This document shows positions 25,120 through 33,213 of a stretch of 64,000 bases of DNA, one piece after another (within the stretch, counting starts at the first letter, position 1; each line of letters opens with the position of its first letter). Source of the DNA: an uncultured Acetatifactor sp. (lineage in GTDB: Bacteria > Bacillota > Clostridia > Lachnospirales > Lachnospiraceae); assembly GCA_910589035.1 (NCBI GenBank), contig CAJUSI010000098.1:62001-126000 (forward strand), given 5' to 3'. The notes beneath the pieces are model-generated. The model saw nothing but the letters and a program-made list of their open reading frames with translations. It did not search any database and was not told the DNA's origin. The translations under genes and the position numbers were made by a program.

Positions 25120-26874
25120 TCAGGTTCTCACATCAAAGGCGTATTGGGAGAGCACCACGCCCCGCTCCCGGCGCAGAAGGGGCTCCAGGCCGCCTTCCGT
25201 TGTCTCGCCGGCACCTTCCTTCCTGGTAACCATGCTGCAGCTGCAGTCATAGCCCCTTTTCTTCAGGCGCTGTGTCAGTATATCCATATGCTCCGCCATG
25301 AAATCAATCATTTCCTCGTCGCAGAGATAAAATTTCGTGTTCACCTTACTGTTCTGCATGGCCACATACACATCCACAGGCCCCAGATATTCCATATCCA
25401 GATGAAGAAGGGCGCTTACCGTGCCGTCGTTTCCCGTCAGTCTCTTTTTATTGGTATAGACATACAGTTCCCCATGGGCTTCTCCCTGCTGCAATCTGAG
25501 AGGAAGCTGTACATAGGCGTACATCTGATTGATCTGGTTCAGAAAGTCCACATTCTGCGACATGGAGGCTGTGGCCCGGAATGCGGAGGAATTGGTCTGT
25601 CCTGCACCCTCCAGGGCATTCGATAGAGTCTTCAGCTGTCTCTCCAGCCTGCCGTACAATTCCTCCACCCTCTCTCTGGAAGCCACCTCCTCCGGACGCA
25701 GCATCCAGTTATTTTTCGCCTGTCCGGCCAGAAGCTCCCGGAAATTCTTTCCGGAGAACATCCTTGCCAAAGCTTTCGCCGCTCCCTGGGAAAGCCTTGC
25801 CGGATCCGCAAGCGAATTCATGGCGCCGATAAACTCTCCTGCCTCCAAGCGCCCTCCGGCAAAAGACAGAATCTGCTCCCGAAGCGCGTTCTCTTCCCCT
25901 TCCGGCAGTTTCATGCTGTGCAGCAGCTCCAGTGCCTCATTTGCCACCGCCTCTCTGAGAACCTGAGACACTGTCTCCCCCATAGTCCCGGAACGAATTG
26001 CGGATTGCCCTCCCTCTCCCAATATATCCGGGATCTCCGTGCGCACCAATGTCTGTGCCTGCGATTCCTGTCCGCCGCCGGAGCCGGAAACCGTATCCGA
26101 TGCCGCGTTCTGCGGGGTTCCTTCCGGTACTGCCTCATCCCCCTGGGCGGGAAGCATTTCTTCTGCCGGCAACGGCATTGGGGATCCGGCGCCCTCCTGA
26201 ATCAGTCCAAGCACCTCCCGATACAGGTTCAACGCGCCGAACACATCCCCCTCTGCCAGCATGGAATCAAATACCTCCGGCAGTGCCCCGAAGACAGCCT
26301 CCATACCGTCTGTCAGCTGATGCGTCAGATTCCTGTATGCGGCCATCTGATTCACATTCGCCTCATTGACGGGCAGCTGAAGCTTATGAAGATTGATGAT
26401 ATCCGAAATCTCTCCCTGGGGGAAACTATTGATCTCCCGGAATACCTGCTGTAATATATTCTTGTTGACAGGCAGCCCCGCCGCCATCAGCTGCTCCGTC
26501 ATGCTCACGGAGGTCTGATTCACGGGCAGTCCCGCCATATCCAATGCCTTCAGCACATTGGTGTCCGTGGCCACATTTGTGAACAGGGGACTCAGGGTGA
26601 GAGCGCTCCCGTTATTTTTGACCTCAAAGGTCATATTCCTGCCTATTTCCATATTCAGATTACGATCCACTCTGGCATTCAGCACCATATCCTCGGAAAG
26701 CCTTATCTGCACCTCGCCGCCGTTTCTGGATACAATCTCTCCGGTAATGGTCTGTCCCGGCACAAGGGAACGGATCTGTCGGTTTAACTGCTCCATCTGG
26801 GCGGGACTGGGCTGGGAGGTATGCACCGGGCCATCCGTACGCACTTCTCCCGAAAAGAGTTGTGATAATTTCAT
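25120..26874 (-). CDS. FliK-like hook-length-control-type protein
   Basis: A 584-residue soluble protein. An N-terminal region with repeated GLPVN and LPVN motifs (residues 110-175) is followed by a Gln/Ala/Gly-rich middle and a C-terminal domain (about 455-560, LPLRLQQGEAHGELYVY ... LGPVDVYV) that resembles the FliK C-terminal export-switch domain. In flagellates this domain meets FlhB to change export substrate; here it is next to an FlhB-tail gene. Function in this organism is unknown. Confidence 0.7.
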   Translation of the reverse strand: MKLSQLFSGEVRTDGPVHTSQPSPAQMEQLNRQIRSLVPGQTITGEIVSRNGGEVQIRLSEDMVLNARVDRNLNMEIGRNMTFEVKNNGSALTLSPLFTNVATDTNVLKALDMAGLPVNQTSVSMTEQLMAAGLPVNKNILQQVFREINSFPQGEISDIINLHKLQLPVNEANVNQMAAYRNLTHQLTDGMEAVFGALPEVFDSMLAEGDVFGALNLYREVLGLIQEGAGSPMPLPAEEMLPAQGDEAVPEGTPQNAASDTVSGSGGGQESQAQTLVRTEIPDILGEGGQSAIRSGTMGETVSQVLREAVANEALELLHSMKLPEGEENALREQILSFAGGRLEAGEFIGAMNSLADPARLSQGAAKALARMFSGKNFRELLAGQAKNNWMLRPEEVASRERVEELYGRLERQLKTLSNALEGAGQTNSSAFRATASMSQNVDFLNQINQMYAYVQLPLRLQQGEAHGELYVYTNKKRLTGNDGTVSALLHLDMEYLGPVDVYVAMQNSKVNTKFYLCDEEMIDFMAEHMDILTQRLKKRGYDCSCSMVTRKEGAGETTEGGLEPLLRRERGVVLSQYAFDVRT

Positions 26875-26925
26875 CTCTGCTCTCCCTTCTGAGAATGGAG
26901 CATGGCCCCGGCCTTTCTCACACTC

Positions 26926-27681
26926 TCATAAAATGTTTTTGATAAAGCTTCTTCTGTGTATGGGGGTGGGCCCGTATTTTTTCAGGGCTTCTATATGCCT
27001 TACGCTTCCGTATCCCTTATTCCCCGCAAAGTCATATTCCGGATATTTCCTGTCATATTCCGCCATCAGCCGGTCTCTTGTCACTTTCGCCACAATGCTC
27101 GCCGCCCCGATGGAGATGCTCTTCGCGTCCCCCTTGATAATGGGCACCTGCGGAATGGCTATCCGGGGAATGGTAACCGCATCATTCAGCAGAATATCCG
27201 GCGCCGGAATAAGCTTCCTCACAGCCTCCCGCATGGCCTCGTAGGTCGCCTGAAGAATATTGATCTCGTCAATTCTCTCCGGGGATACAATCCCCACCGC
27301 CCAGGAGACAGCCTGTTCCCGGATCACATCATAAAGCTCCTCTCTCTTTTTTTCGGATAGTTGCTTGGAATCATTTATATATAAAATGCGGCAGCCCCTG
27401 GGAAGTATCACTGCGCCGGCAGCCACCGGGCCCGCCAGAGGGCCCCTTCCCGCCTCGTCCACTCCGCAGATATATTCATATTCCCCGTACTGCTCCTCAT
27501 ATACCCGGAGCCCTTCTATTCTCTGCTTTTCCTTCTCCAGCGCCTCAAGGCGCCTGGCCGCGCTCTCCGCCAGCTTCCTCACGCCCGCCCGGTCATCGCG
27601 GGAATAGGTCTCTATAAATTCAGGCAGCTCCTCAATAGACGCTGCCTGAAGAATATTCTTTATCTCGCCGGTACTTTTCAT
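26926..27681 (-). CDS. rnhB: Ribonuclease HII
   Basis: About 251 residues; cleaves the RNA strand of RNA-DNA hybrids and removes ribonucleotides from DNA. Catalytic motifs: GVDEAGRGPLAGPV (Asp-Glu) near residues 72-85, a conserved YINDSKQLSEKKRE, an Asp in DILLNDAV, and SIVAKVTRDR. An N-terminal helical extension of about 65 residues precedes the catalytic domain, as in Firmicutes. The start at MKSTGEIK (27681) has an AAGGAGG site; the upstream ATG at 27726 does not. Confidence 0.95.
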   Translation of the reverse strand: MKSTGEIKNILQAASIEELPEFIETYSRDDRAGVRKLAESAARRLEALEKEKQRIEGLRVYEEQYGEYEYICGVDEAGRGPLAGPVAAGAVILPRGCRILYINDSKQLSEKKREELYDVIREQAVSWAVGIVSPERIDEINILQATYEAMREAVRKLIPAPDILLNDAVTIPRIAIPQVPIIKGDAKSISIGAASIVAKVTRDRLMAEYDRKYPEYDFAGNKGYGSVRHIEALKKYGPTPIHRRSFIKNIL

Positions 27682-27785
27682 TCCTGCCTCCTTACGCGCC
27701 CGGAGAATTGCTTCGCCTCTGTGCATCCGGTCCGTATGCTGCCTGTCAGTGTAAAGCGTCGCTTTGCCGATGGCTCATCAACGTT

Positions 27786-28331
27786 TTACTGATGCTTTAA
27801 TATTCCGAAATCCGCTATGGGCCAGATACGCACCCATGCTCTGCCTATGATATCCTCACGCCGGATATTTCCCACCACCTCGGTGCGGCTGTCCTGGCTG
27901 TTATTGCGGTTGTCTCCCATGACGAAATATTCGTCCTCACCGAGGAGAATGGGCTGCGCGGCAATGCCGATCTTATCCGCCCGGATGATCTCCCTGCCAT
28001 AGCTCTCTTCCAGCAGCTCCCCGTCGATATAGATATTCCCCTCTGCGTCAATCTGCACCGTTTCGCCGGGAAGGCCAATGATCCTCTTGATGTAATATGT
28101 ATTTTCTTTGTACTTGAATGGAAATACAATGATATCGAATCTCCGGGGATCCCTGAACCGATAACTGATCTTGTCCACGATCAGATTGTCCCCGTCCGAA
28201 AGCGTTGGTTCCATGGAGGAGCCGTCCACCTTGGTTCTCTGCCCTACAAAGGCAATCACCAGCCATGTCAGACACAGTACACACAGCAGATAAGCCAGAA
28301 CACTGATCATCTCTTTCAACACTTTGTTCAT
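27786..28331 (-). CDS. lepB: Signal peptidase I
   Basis: A 181-residue type I signal peptidase with one N-terminal membrane anchor (residues 10-30). The Ser-Lys dyad is present: Ser in GSSMEPTLSDGD (near 39) and Lys in YYIKRIIGLPGE (near 78). Box E is MGDNRNNSQDSR. It releases exported proteins from their signal peptides. It is one of two signal peptidases flanking rbgA in the same operon. Confidence 0.95.
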   Translation of the reverse strand: MNKVLKEMISVLAYLLCVLCLTWLVIAFVGQRTKVDGSSMEPTLSDGDNLIVDKISYRFRDPRRFDIIVFPFKYKENTYYIKRIIGLPGETVQIDAEGNIYIDGELLEESYGREIIRADKIGIAAQPILLGEDEYFVMGDNRNNSQDSRTEVVGNIRREDIIGRAWVRIWPIADFGILKHQ

Positions 28332-28365
28332 TGTAAAATTCTCCCGTTTATCTCAACTAATGCCT

Positions 28366-29208
28366 TTATTCCGCATGCTCCAATGTAATTCTTCCGAGAC
28401 GCCCGCTTCGGAAATCATCCAGTACTATATTTGCCGCCCGGTTCAGATTCAGGTTCTCTCCCTTTAGCAGGCACCCCCTGCTGCATGCAATCTCTCCCAG
28501 AGTGTCCGCCTCCTTTTCCCTCCACCGGATTTCATACCGTTTCTCCACCAGATCAGGATAAAGCTCCTTCAGGCAGGCCAGCAGGTCGCAGGCCAGTTCT
28601 TCCACGATGATGATCTCGTCATTCATGGAACCGATAAAGGCAAGATGCATTCCCACCCTGCCATCCTCGAACTTAGGCCAGAGAATACCCGGGGTATCCA
28701 GAAGCTCCAGATTCTTATTCAGCCGAATCCACTGCTTTCCTTTGGTAACGCCGGGCTTATTGCCGGTTTTTGTACAGGCCTTTCCCGCAAAGGCATTGAT
28801 AAAGGTGGATTTCCCCACATTGGGAATTCCCGCCACCATGGCTCTTACAGGACGATTTACAATTCCCCTCTTCCTGTCCCTTTCCAGCTTCTCTGCACAG
28901 GCCTTCTGAACCAGAGCGCCTATGGCCTTAATACCCGCCCCCGTTTTGGAATTGACCTCCAGCACATGGACGCCCCTTTCCTCAAAGTATCGCACCCATT
29001 GCTTATTGCAGGCGGCATCCGCCAGATCGGATTTGTTCAGCAGCACAATCCTGGACTTGCCCTTTCCCAGCTCATCGATATCAGGATTCCTGCTGGCAAT
29101 GGGTATTCTCGCGTCCACCAGCTCTATAATCAGATCTATTAGCTTAATATTTTCCTGCATCATACGCCTGGCCTTTGTCATATGACCGGGATACCACTGA
29201 TAATTCAT
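28366..29208 (-). CDS. rbgA: Ribosome biogenesis GTPase RbgA (YlqF)
   Basis: A 280-residue circularly permuted GTPase needed for late 50S assembly. The permuted order is visible: LLNKSDLAD (G4) near residue 55 comes before GIPNVGKSTFIN (G1) near 125-136 and DTPGI (G3) near 171. The N-terminal WYPGHMTKARRMM is a family signature. It lies 2 bp from the upstream lepB homologue's stop. Confidence 0.95.
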   Translation of the reverse strand: MNYQWYPGHMTKARRMMQENIKLIDLIIELVDARIPIASRNPDIDELGKGKSRIVLLNKSDLADAACNKQWVRYFEERGVHVLEVNSKTGAGIKAIGALVQKACAEKLERDRKRGIVNRPVRAMVAGIPNVGKSTFINAFAGKACTKTGNKPGVTKGKQWIRLNKNLELLDTPGILWPKFEDGRVGMHLAFIGSMNDEIIIVEELACDLLACLKELYPDLVEKRYEIRWREKEADTLGEIACSRGCLLKGENLNLNRAANIVLDDFRSGRLGRITLEHAE

Positions 29209-29210
29209 AT

Positions 29211-29801
29211 CTATTTTACAAATCCCATGCCCGCCTCCTCACAGGGAGCACGGAACCATACCTTTCCTATAATATCCGCTTCCTTCACCGGACCGATATT
29301 GGCAGAGCGGCTGTCCTCGCTGTTGCCCGGATTATCCCCCATACAGAAGTATTCGTCATTATCCAGGACAAATTCATTGGCGGCAATTCCCGCATCCGCC
29401 AGCTTCTCCGTCACAAACGGGCTCTCTGCGCCGTTTACATACAGAATGCCGTCCCGAACCGCTACGCTGTCCCCCGGAACCGCTATCACCCGCTGCACAT
29501 AATAATGCGCATTTTCATTTCCGTTGGGAAGAAACACCACCACATCCCCTCTTTTGGGTGAGGAGATCAGGTAGACAAAGGAATTGATAAATATCTGCTG
29601 TCCGTTATAAAGCGACGGTTCCATGGATACCCCCACCACGCTGGTGGTGGTACCCAGATAGACATTCAATACCAATGCGATAAAAACAGCCGTCAGAATA
29701 CCGAATATCCAGCTGAAAACCTCCCGTACATGGGCCGGGCTTATTTTCTTTTTCCTCTTATAAAAGCTGAGGCCTCTGTTCTTCTCCATATTTTCTACCA
29801 T
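29211..29801 (-). CDS. Signal peptidase I homologue with Lys-to-Gln change at the dyad
   Basis: About 196 residues (211 from an upstream ATG at 29846, which has no ribosome site and sits on the rplS terminator). A membrane anchor (near residues 30-50) precedes the peptidase fold, with nucleophile Ser in GVSMEPSLYNGQ and box E MGDNPGNSEDSR. The residue that should be the catalytic Lys is Gln: YYVQRVIAVPGD, codon CAG, against YYIKRIIGLPGE in the neighbour. It may be inactive, may use another base, or may be specialised. Confidence 0.85.
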   Translation of the reverse strand: MVENMEKNRGLSFYKRKKKISPAHVREVFSWIFGILTAVFIALVLNVYLGTTTSVVGVSMEPSLYNGQQIFINSFVYLISSPKRGDVVVFLPNGNENAHYYVQRVIAVPGDSVAVRDGILYVNGAESPFVTEKLADAGIAANEFVLDNDEYFCMGDNPGNSEDSRSANIGPVKEADIIGKVWFRAPCEEAGMGFVK

Positions 29802-29851
29802 ATTTTCATCTGTCCCGGGAAGCCTCCGAACGGCAGTGCCCCTCATGAACA

Positions 29852-29883
29852 GAAAAGGACAACTACAGAAGTAATTGCCCTTT
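29852..29883 (-). terminator. Rho-independent terminator after rplS
   Basis: On the minus strand AAAGGGCAA pairs with TTGTCCTTT and the T-rich tail CTTTTCTG follows. It lies 10 to 40 bp past the rplS stop and separates the ribosomal gene from the lepB-rbgA genes, perhaps as a partial terminator. Confidence 0.65.
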
Positions 29884-29890
29884 CGCCCGC

Positions 29891-30238
29891 TTATCTTACG
29901 GCTTCTTTCACCTTAGCCTTCTTACCGACGCGGCCTCTCAAATAGTTCAGCTTGGCACGTCTGACCTTACCTCTTCTGATCACCTCAATCTTCTCGACAT
30001 TGGGAGAATGTAAGGGCCATGTCTTCTCAACGCCAATTCCGTTGGAAAGCTTTCTGACAGTGAATGTCTCACGGCTGCTTCCGCCCTGCCTCTTCAGAAC
30101 GGTGCCCTCAAACACCTGGATTCTCTCGCGGTTGCCCTCTTTAATCTTGCCGTATACCTTTACGGTATCGCCCACATTAAACTCGTCAACCTCCGCCTTC
30201 AGCTGCGCTGATTCAATTTCTCTGATAATATCACTCAT
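29891..30238 (-). CDS. rplS: 50S ribosomal protein L19
   Basis: A 115-residue protein; L19 bridges the 30S-50S interface. The family pattern is clear: FNVGDTVKVYGKIKEG, RIQVFEGTVLKRQGG, the FTVRKLSNGIGVEKTWPLHSP core and the basic C-terminus. The start at 30238 has a perfect AAGGAGG. It follows trmD, the standard gene order. Confidence 0.97.
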   Translation of the reverse strand: MSDIIREIESAQLKAEVDEFNVGDTVKVYGKIKEGNRERIQVFEGTVLKRQGGSSRETFTVRKLSNGIGVEKTWPLHSPNVEKIEVIRRGKVRRAKLNYLRGRVGKKAKVKEAVR

Positions 30239-30350
30239 AATGAGCCTCCTTATAAACTGGATGTTCTTAATACGCAATCCGGCATCTCTTTCCGCTGCCT
30301 GCCGGACTCCCCGTAACAGAGGACCATCTTTTATCCATAACGCTAAAATT

Positions 30351-31805
30351 TTAGCATACCTGCCCTTCATTTGCAAGTGTTTTTTCCATCCGGCAGTAAG
30401 TTTTTGCGGCGAAGTACAGTCCCAGCTTCTCCTGCAGACCCATGGCCGGCATATTGTCCGCCTCTACATGCCCATAGGGTATCCAGCCTCTCTCCAGCAT
30501 GCGGTTTATAATATAGGCTTCCAGGGAAGTCCCCAGTCCCTTCCTGCGGCTGTTCTCCTCCAGATAGAGCATTCCCAGTCCTCCGTCCGCGTGGTATCCG
30601 CCAAAGCCCACCGGCTCTTCCTCCACAAATATCCCGTATACTGCCCCGGCCAGGATCCGCTCCTTCACATACTGCCTGTTCACGCCCGTCCTTCGCGCTT
30701 CGCCCTGCCGTCCCGCATCACCGGTCCCGTCACAGTAACGGGCACAGACATATTCATAGCTTTCCATGCCCAGCCTCCGGATGTCCTTATGCTTTACCGG
30801 CAGCACCGTCCTTTGGGGGTACAGAACCTGCCTGTACCGGCAGGAGGGCCGATACTGCTTCTCCTCCAGAATTTCCTCCAGGAACGCCTGGGATACCAGC
30901 ACCCGCTCCGTCTCCGCAGGCAGGAGTTCCGCCAGCCTTCTGCCGGATCCGGCGTCCCCGGCCGTAAGCATGGCAGTCCTGCAGCTCCCGTCATATATGG
31001 CGGCATTTTTCATGCCGTTCCCCGCATCGGCGTACAGGATTTCTCCCTTCCCCCTTGCAAGACTCTCCATCATATGAATATTGTTCCGCTTGTCCTTGGA
31101 GAGCTGTCTGATCAGTCTCTGCGTCTCCTGGTATCTCTCATACAGATCCGGCCGCCGCAGAGCGGTACGCTTCCTGGCCTCCTCCAGCCGCCAGGCCGCC
31201 ACCTCTCTGTGATTTCCCGACAGAAGGACGGCGGGCACACTTTTGCCATGCCAGCTCTCGGGACGGGAATACTGGGGATATTCCAGCAGATCGTTGAAAA
31301 AGCTTTCCTCCTCCGGAGAGTCTTCATTGCCCAGCACACCGGGAACCAGCCTGGACACGGCGTCTATCACCACCATTGCCGCAAGCTCCCCCCCTGTCAG
31401 CACATAATCGCCGATGGAAATGGAATCCGTGACAATTTCCTCCAACACCCTCTCGTCTATTCCCTCATAATGCCCGCAGAGGAAAATCAGCTCCTCCTCC
31501 CCGGCCAGTTCCCGGACGGTTTTCTGGGTGAGGGGAACGCCCTGGGGCGTCATATAGATCGTCCTGACCCTCCTGCCGCCCGTTACCGCCCTATGCGCAA
31601 CATAGACCGGCTGAGCCTGCAGCAGCATTCCCGCACCGCCCCCATAGGGGTAATCGTCCACCTTCCCGTGCCGTTCCTCCGTATAATCCCTGATGTTGAC
31701 CGCATTCAGGGAGATAATCCCTTTTTCTGCGGCCCTGCCGATGATACCCGGCCTCAGTCCCTGCAGAATCATTTCGGGAAATAAAGTCAATATATGAAAC
31801 TTCAT
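30351..31805 (-). CDS. trmD: tRNA (guanosine-37-N1)-methyltransferase fused to a GNAT domain
   Basis: A 484-residue protein, twice the usual TrmD length. Residues 1-235 are a complete TrmD (FHILTLFPEM, PYGGGAGMLLQ, FLCGHYEGIDERV, ISIGDYVLTGGELAA, and the Asp/substrate region LGNEDS), which methylates G37 of tRNAs to prevent frameshifting. Residues about 245-480 form an acetyltransferase-like region ending in a recognisable FR47-type acetyl-CoA motif, LYLEENSRRKGLGTSLEAYI, with a following NMPAMGLQEKLGL. No stop or frame change separates the parts. The GNAT substrate is unknown. Confidence 0.93.
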   Translation of the reverse strand: MKFHILTLFPEMILQGLRPGIIGRAAEKGIISLNAVNIRDYTEERHGKVDDYPYGGGAGMLLQAQPVYVAHRAVTGGRRVRTIYMTPQGVPLTQKTVRELAGEEELIFLCGHYEGIDERVLEEIVTDSISIGDYVLTGGELAAMVVIDAVSRLVPGVLGNEDSPEEESFFNDLLEYPQYSRPESWHGKSVPAVLLSGNHREVAAWRLEEARKRTALRRPDLYERYQETQRLIRQLSKDKRNNIHMMESLARGKGEILYADAGNGMKNAAIYDGSCRTAMLTAGDAGSGRRLAELLPAETERVLVSQAFLEEILEEKQYRPSCRYRQVLYPQRTVLPVKHKDIRRLGMESYEYVCARYCDGTGDAGRQGEARRTGVNRQYVKERILAGAVYGIFVEEEPVGFGGYHADGGLGMLYLEENSRRKGLGTSLEAYIINRMLERGWIPYGHVEADNMPAMGLQEKLGLYFAAKTYCRMEKTLANEGQVC

Positions 31806-31829
31806 GGCAACCTCCAGGTCTTACGGCAT

Positions 31830-32486
31830 TCAGAGCAGTCCGTCCAGAATATGGATTCTGATAAAGCCGGCCTCCACGTCCACCTCGAGAACGCATTGGC
31901 GGATGGCGGGCAGAAGCAGTTCCCTTCCGTCGTTTAAGTCGATGATGTACACATCATTGGCGCCTGTCTCCAGAACCTCCCTTAAAACGCCGATCTTTGT
32001 CCCGTTCTCATCCATTACGCTCAGGCCCATCAGGTCTGCCGTATAGTATTCATCCCTGCCCAGGGGCACTGCTTTGCTCCTGGGTACCAGCAGGGGCATC
32101 CCGCGGTATTTTCCCGCTTCCTCCGGGCTGTCGATCCCTCTGAATTTCAGAATGGCAAATTGTTTGAAGAACTTTACGCTCTCTATCTCCAGGACCGGAG
32201 AAGCTTCTCCGCGGCCGACGTCCCAGTCCCGTGACTCCCTCCTGTGACCACCATCCTTGTCCAGGAACTCCCTCACGGGACTGCCATCCTTGTCCTGAGA
32301 CTCTCTCCCGGAACCACTGTCCTTTTTCCGAAACTCACTCCTGAGACCAGCCTCCGGCCTCTTATCAAGGATCACTTCCTTTAAGCGCTTAAAACGCCTC
32401 ACGTCATCCGTTGTGGGATATACCTTCACCTCGCCCCGCAGTCCGTGTGCAGATGTAATGATGCCTACCTGAAAAAAATCTTCCAT
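31830..32486 (-). CDS. rimM: Ribosome maturation factor RimM with an internal repeat insertion
   Basis: A 218-residue 16S processing factor that binds S19. N-terminal domain: VGIITSAHGLRGEVKVYPTTDD; C-terminal PRC-barrel: YYTADLMGLSV ... LLLPAIRQCVLEVD. It is about 45 residues longer than usual because four 11-residue charged repeats (pattern RE-x-x-DKDG) are inserted at residues 50-93, between two strands of the first barrel. It sits between khpA and trmD, the normal order. Confidence 0.93.
   Translation of the reverse strand: MEDFFQVGIITSAHGLRGEVKVYPTTDDVRRFKRLKEVILDKRPEAGLRSEFRKKDSGSGRESQDKDGSPVREFLDKDGGHRRESRDWDVGRGEASPVLEIESVKFFKQFAILKFRGIDSPEEAGKYRGMPLLVPRSKAVPLGRDEYYTADLMGLSVMDENGTKIGVLREVLETGANDVYIIDLNDGRELLLPAIRQCVLEVDVEAGFIRIHILDGLL
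32208..32339 (-). repeat. Four in-frame 33-bp tandem repeats inside rimM
   Basis: The units translate as SEFRKKDSGSG, RESQDKDGSPV, REFLDKDGGHR and RESRDWDVGRG. Nucleotide units share CTCCCT...CCATCCTTGTCC on the plus strand. The 33 bp period keeps the frame, so gain or loss of units would not break the gene. Confidence 0.85.
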
Positions 32487-32577
32487 CTATTTTACCCCGT
32501 AAAAGTCTGAAAGGGGAGGAAATATCTGTCCGCATTCCTCCCCAATCCCTTTGGATTTATGACATTACTGCATCTTC

Positions 32578-32805
32578 TTACACAATCTCGACATCCACAT
32601 TCTTTTTATCCCTGGATGCCGCCGCTTTCACTACCGAGCGGATCGATTTCGCAATTCTGCCCTGCTTGCCGATTACCTTGCCCATATCGGATGCCGCCAC
32701 ATGAAGTTCTATAACGATGGTCCTTCCTTCCGTTTTCTCCGTCACAACCACTTCATCAGGATTATCCACAAGCTCTTTTGCGATAACCTCCACAAGTTCC
32801 TTCAT
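32578..32805 (-). CDS. khpA: KH-domain RNA-binding protein KhpA
   Basis: A 75-residue single-KH protein. The GxxG RNA-binding loop is GKQGRIAKSIRSVV; the ending DVEIV is typical. KhpA with KhpB acts in RNA binding and cell-elongation control in Firmicutes. It lies between rpsP and rimM as usual. Confidence 0.94.
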   Translation of the reverse strand: MKELVEVIAKELVDNPDEVVVTEKTEGRTIVIELHVAASDMGKVIGKQGRIAKSIRSVVKAAASRDKKNVDVEIV

Positions 32806-32829
32806 AAGCCACCTCCCAAGAGTCAGATT

Positions 32830-33075
32830 TTACTTCTCAATACCGGCGATCTTGAAAAGCCTGCTCACAGTTTCCGTAGGCTGAGCGCCGTTTGCCAGCC
32901 ACTTTTTCGCAAGTTCCTCATTGATCTTGAAGGTGCTGGGCTCCGTACCGGGATCATAGGTTCCGATTTCCTCGATAAACCTTCCGTCTCTGGGAGAACG
33001 GGAATCAGCTACGATAATTCTATAAAAAGGAGCCTTCTTCTGTCCCATTCTTCTCAATCTGATCTTTACTGCCAT
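32830..33075 (-). CDS. rpsP: 30S ribosomal protein S16
   Basis: An 81-residue protein with the S16 signature: VKIRLRRMGQKKAPFYRIIV at the N-terminus, then DSRSPRDGRFIEEIGTYDP. Needed for 30S assembly. First of the rpsP-khpA-rimM-trmD-rplS series after ffh. Confidence 0.97.
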   Translation of the reverse strand: MAVKIRLRRMGQKKAPFYRIIVADSRSPRDGRFIEEIGTYDPGTEPSTFKINEELAKKWLANGAQPTETVSRLFKIAGIEK

Positions 33076-33213
33076 TTTCTTACCTCTTTCCGCTGCCTGT
33101 CGCAGCCCTGTTTCGTTTTTATTTTCCTGAAATTCATTCTATATGAAAAGGATTTACTGCCTCCCGGCATCATCCATATTCATCTAAAGGATACCCTGCC
33201 TGTCAGCTTTACG

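Noticed and set aside
25120..26874. Evidence for a flagellum in this organism
   Set aside because: The FliK-like gene and FlhB-tail gene are the only flagellar-type genes seen, and both lack parts needed for a working export gate.
27727..27785. Terminator between lepB and rnhB (CATCA/TGATG stem)
   Set aside because: The stem is only five pairs and has no T run.
29952..31784. 610-codon plus-strand open frame opposite rplS and trmD
   Set aside because: Both minus-strand genes are unmistakable; the opposite frame has no family features and arises from codon bias.
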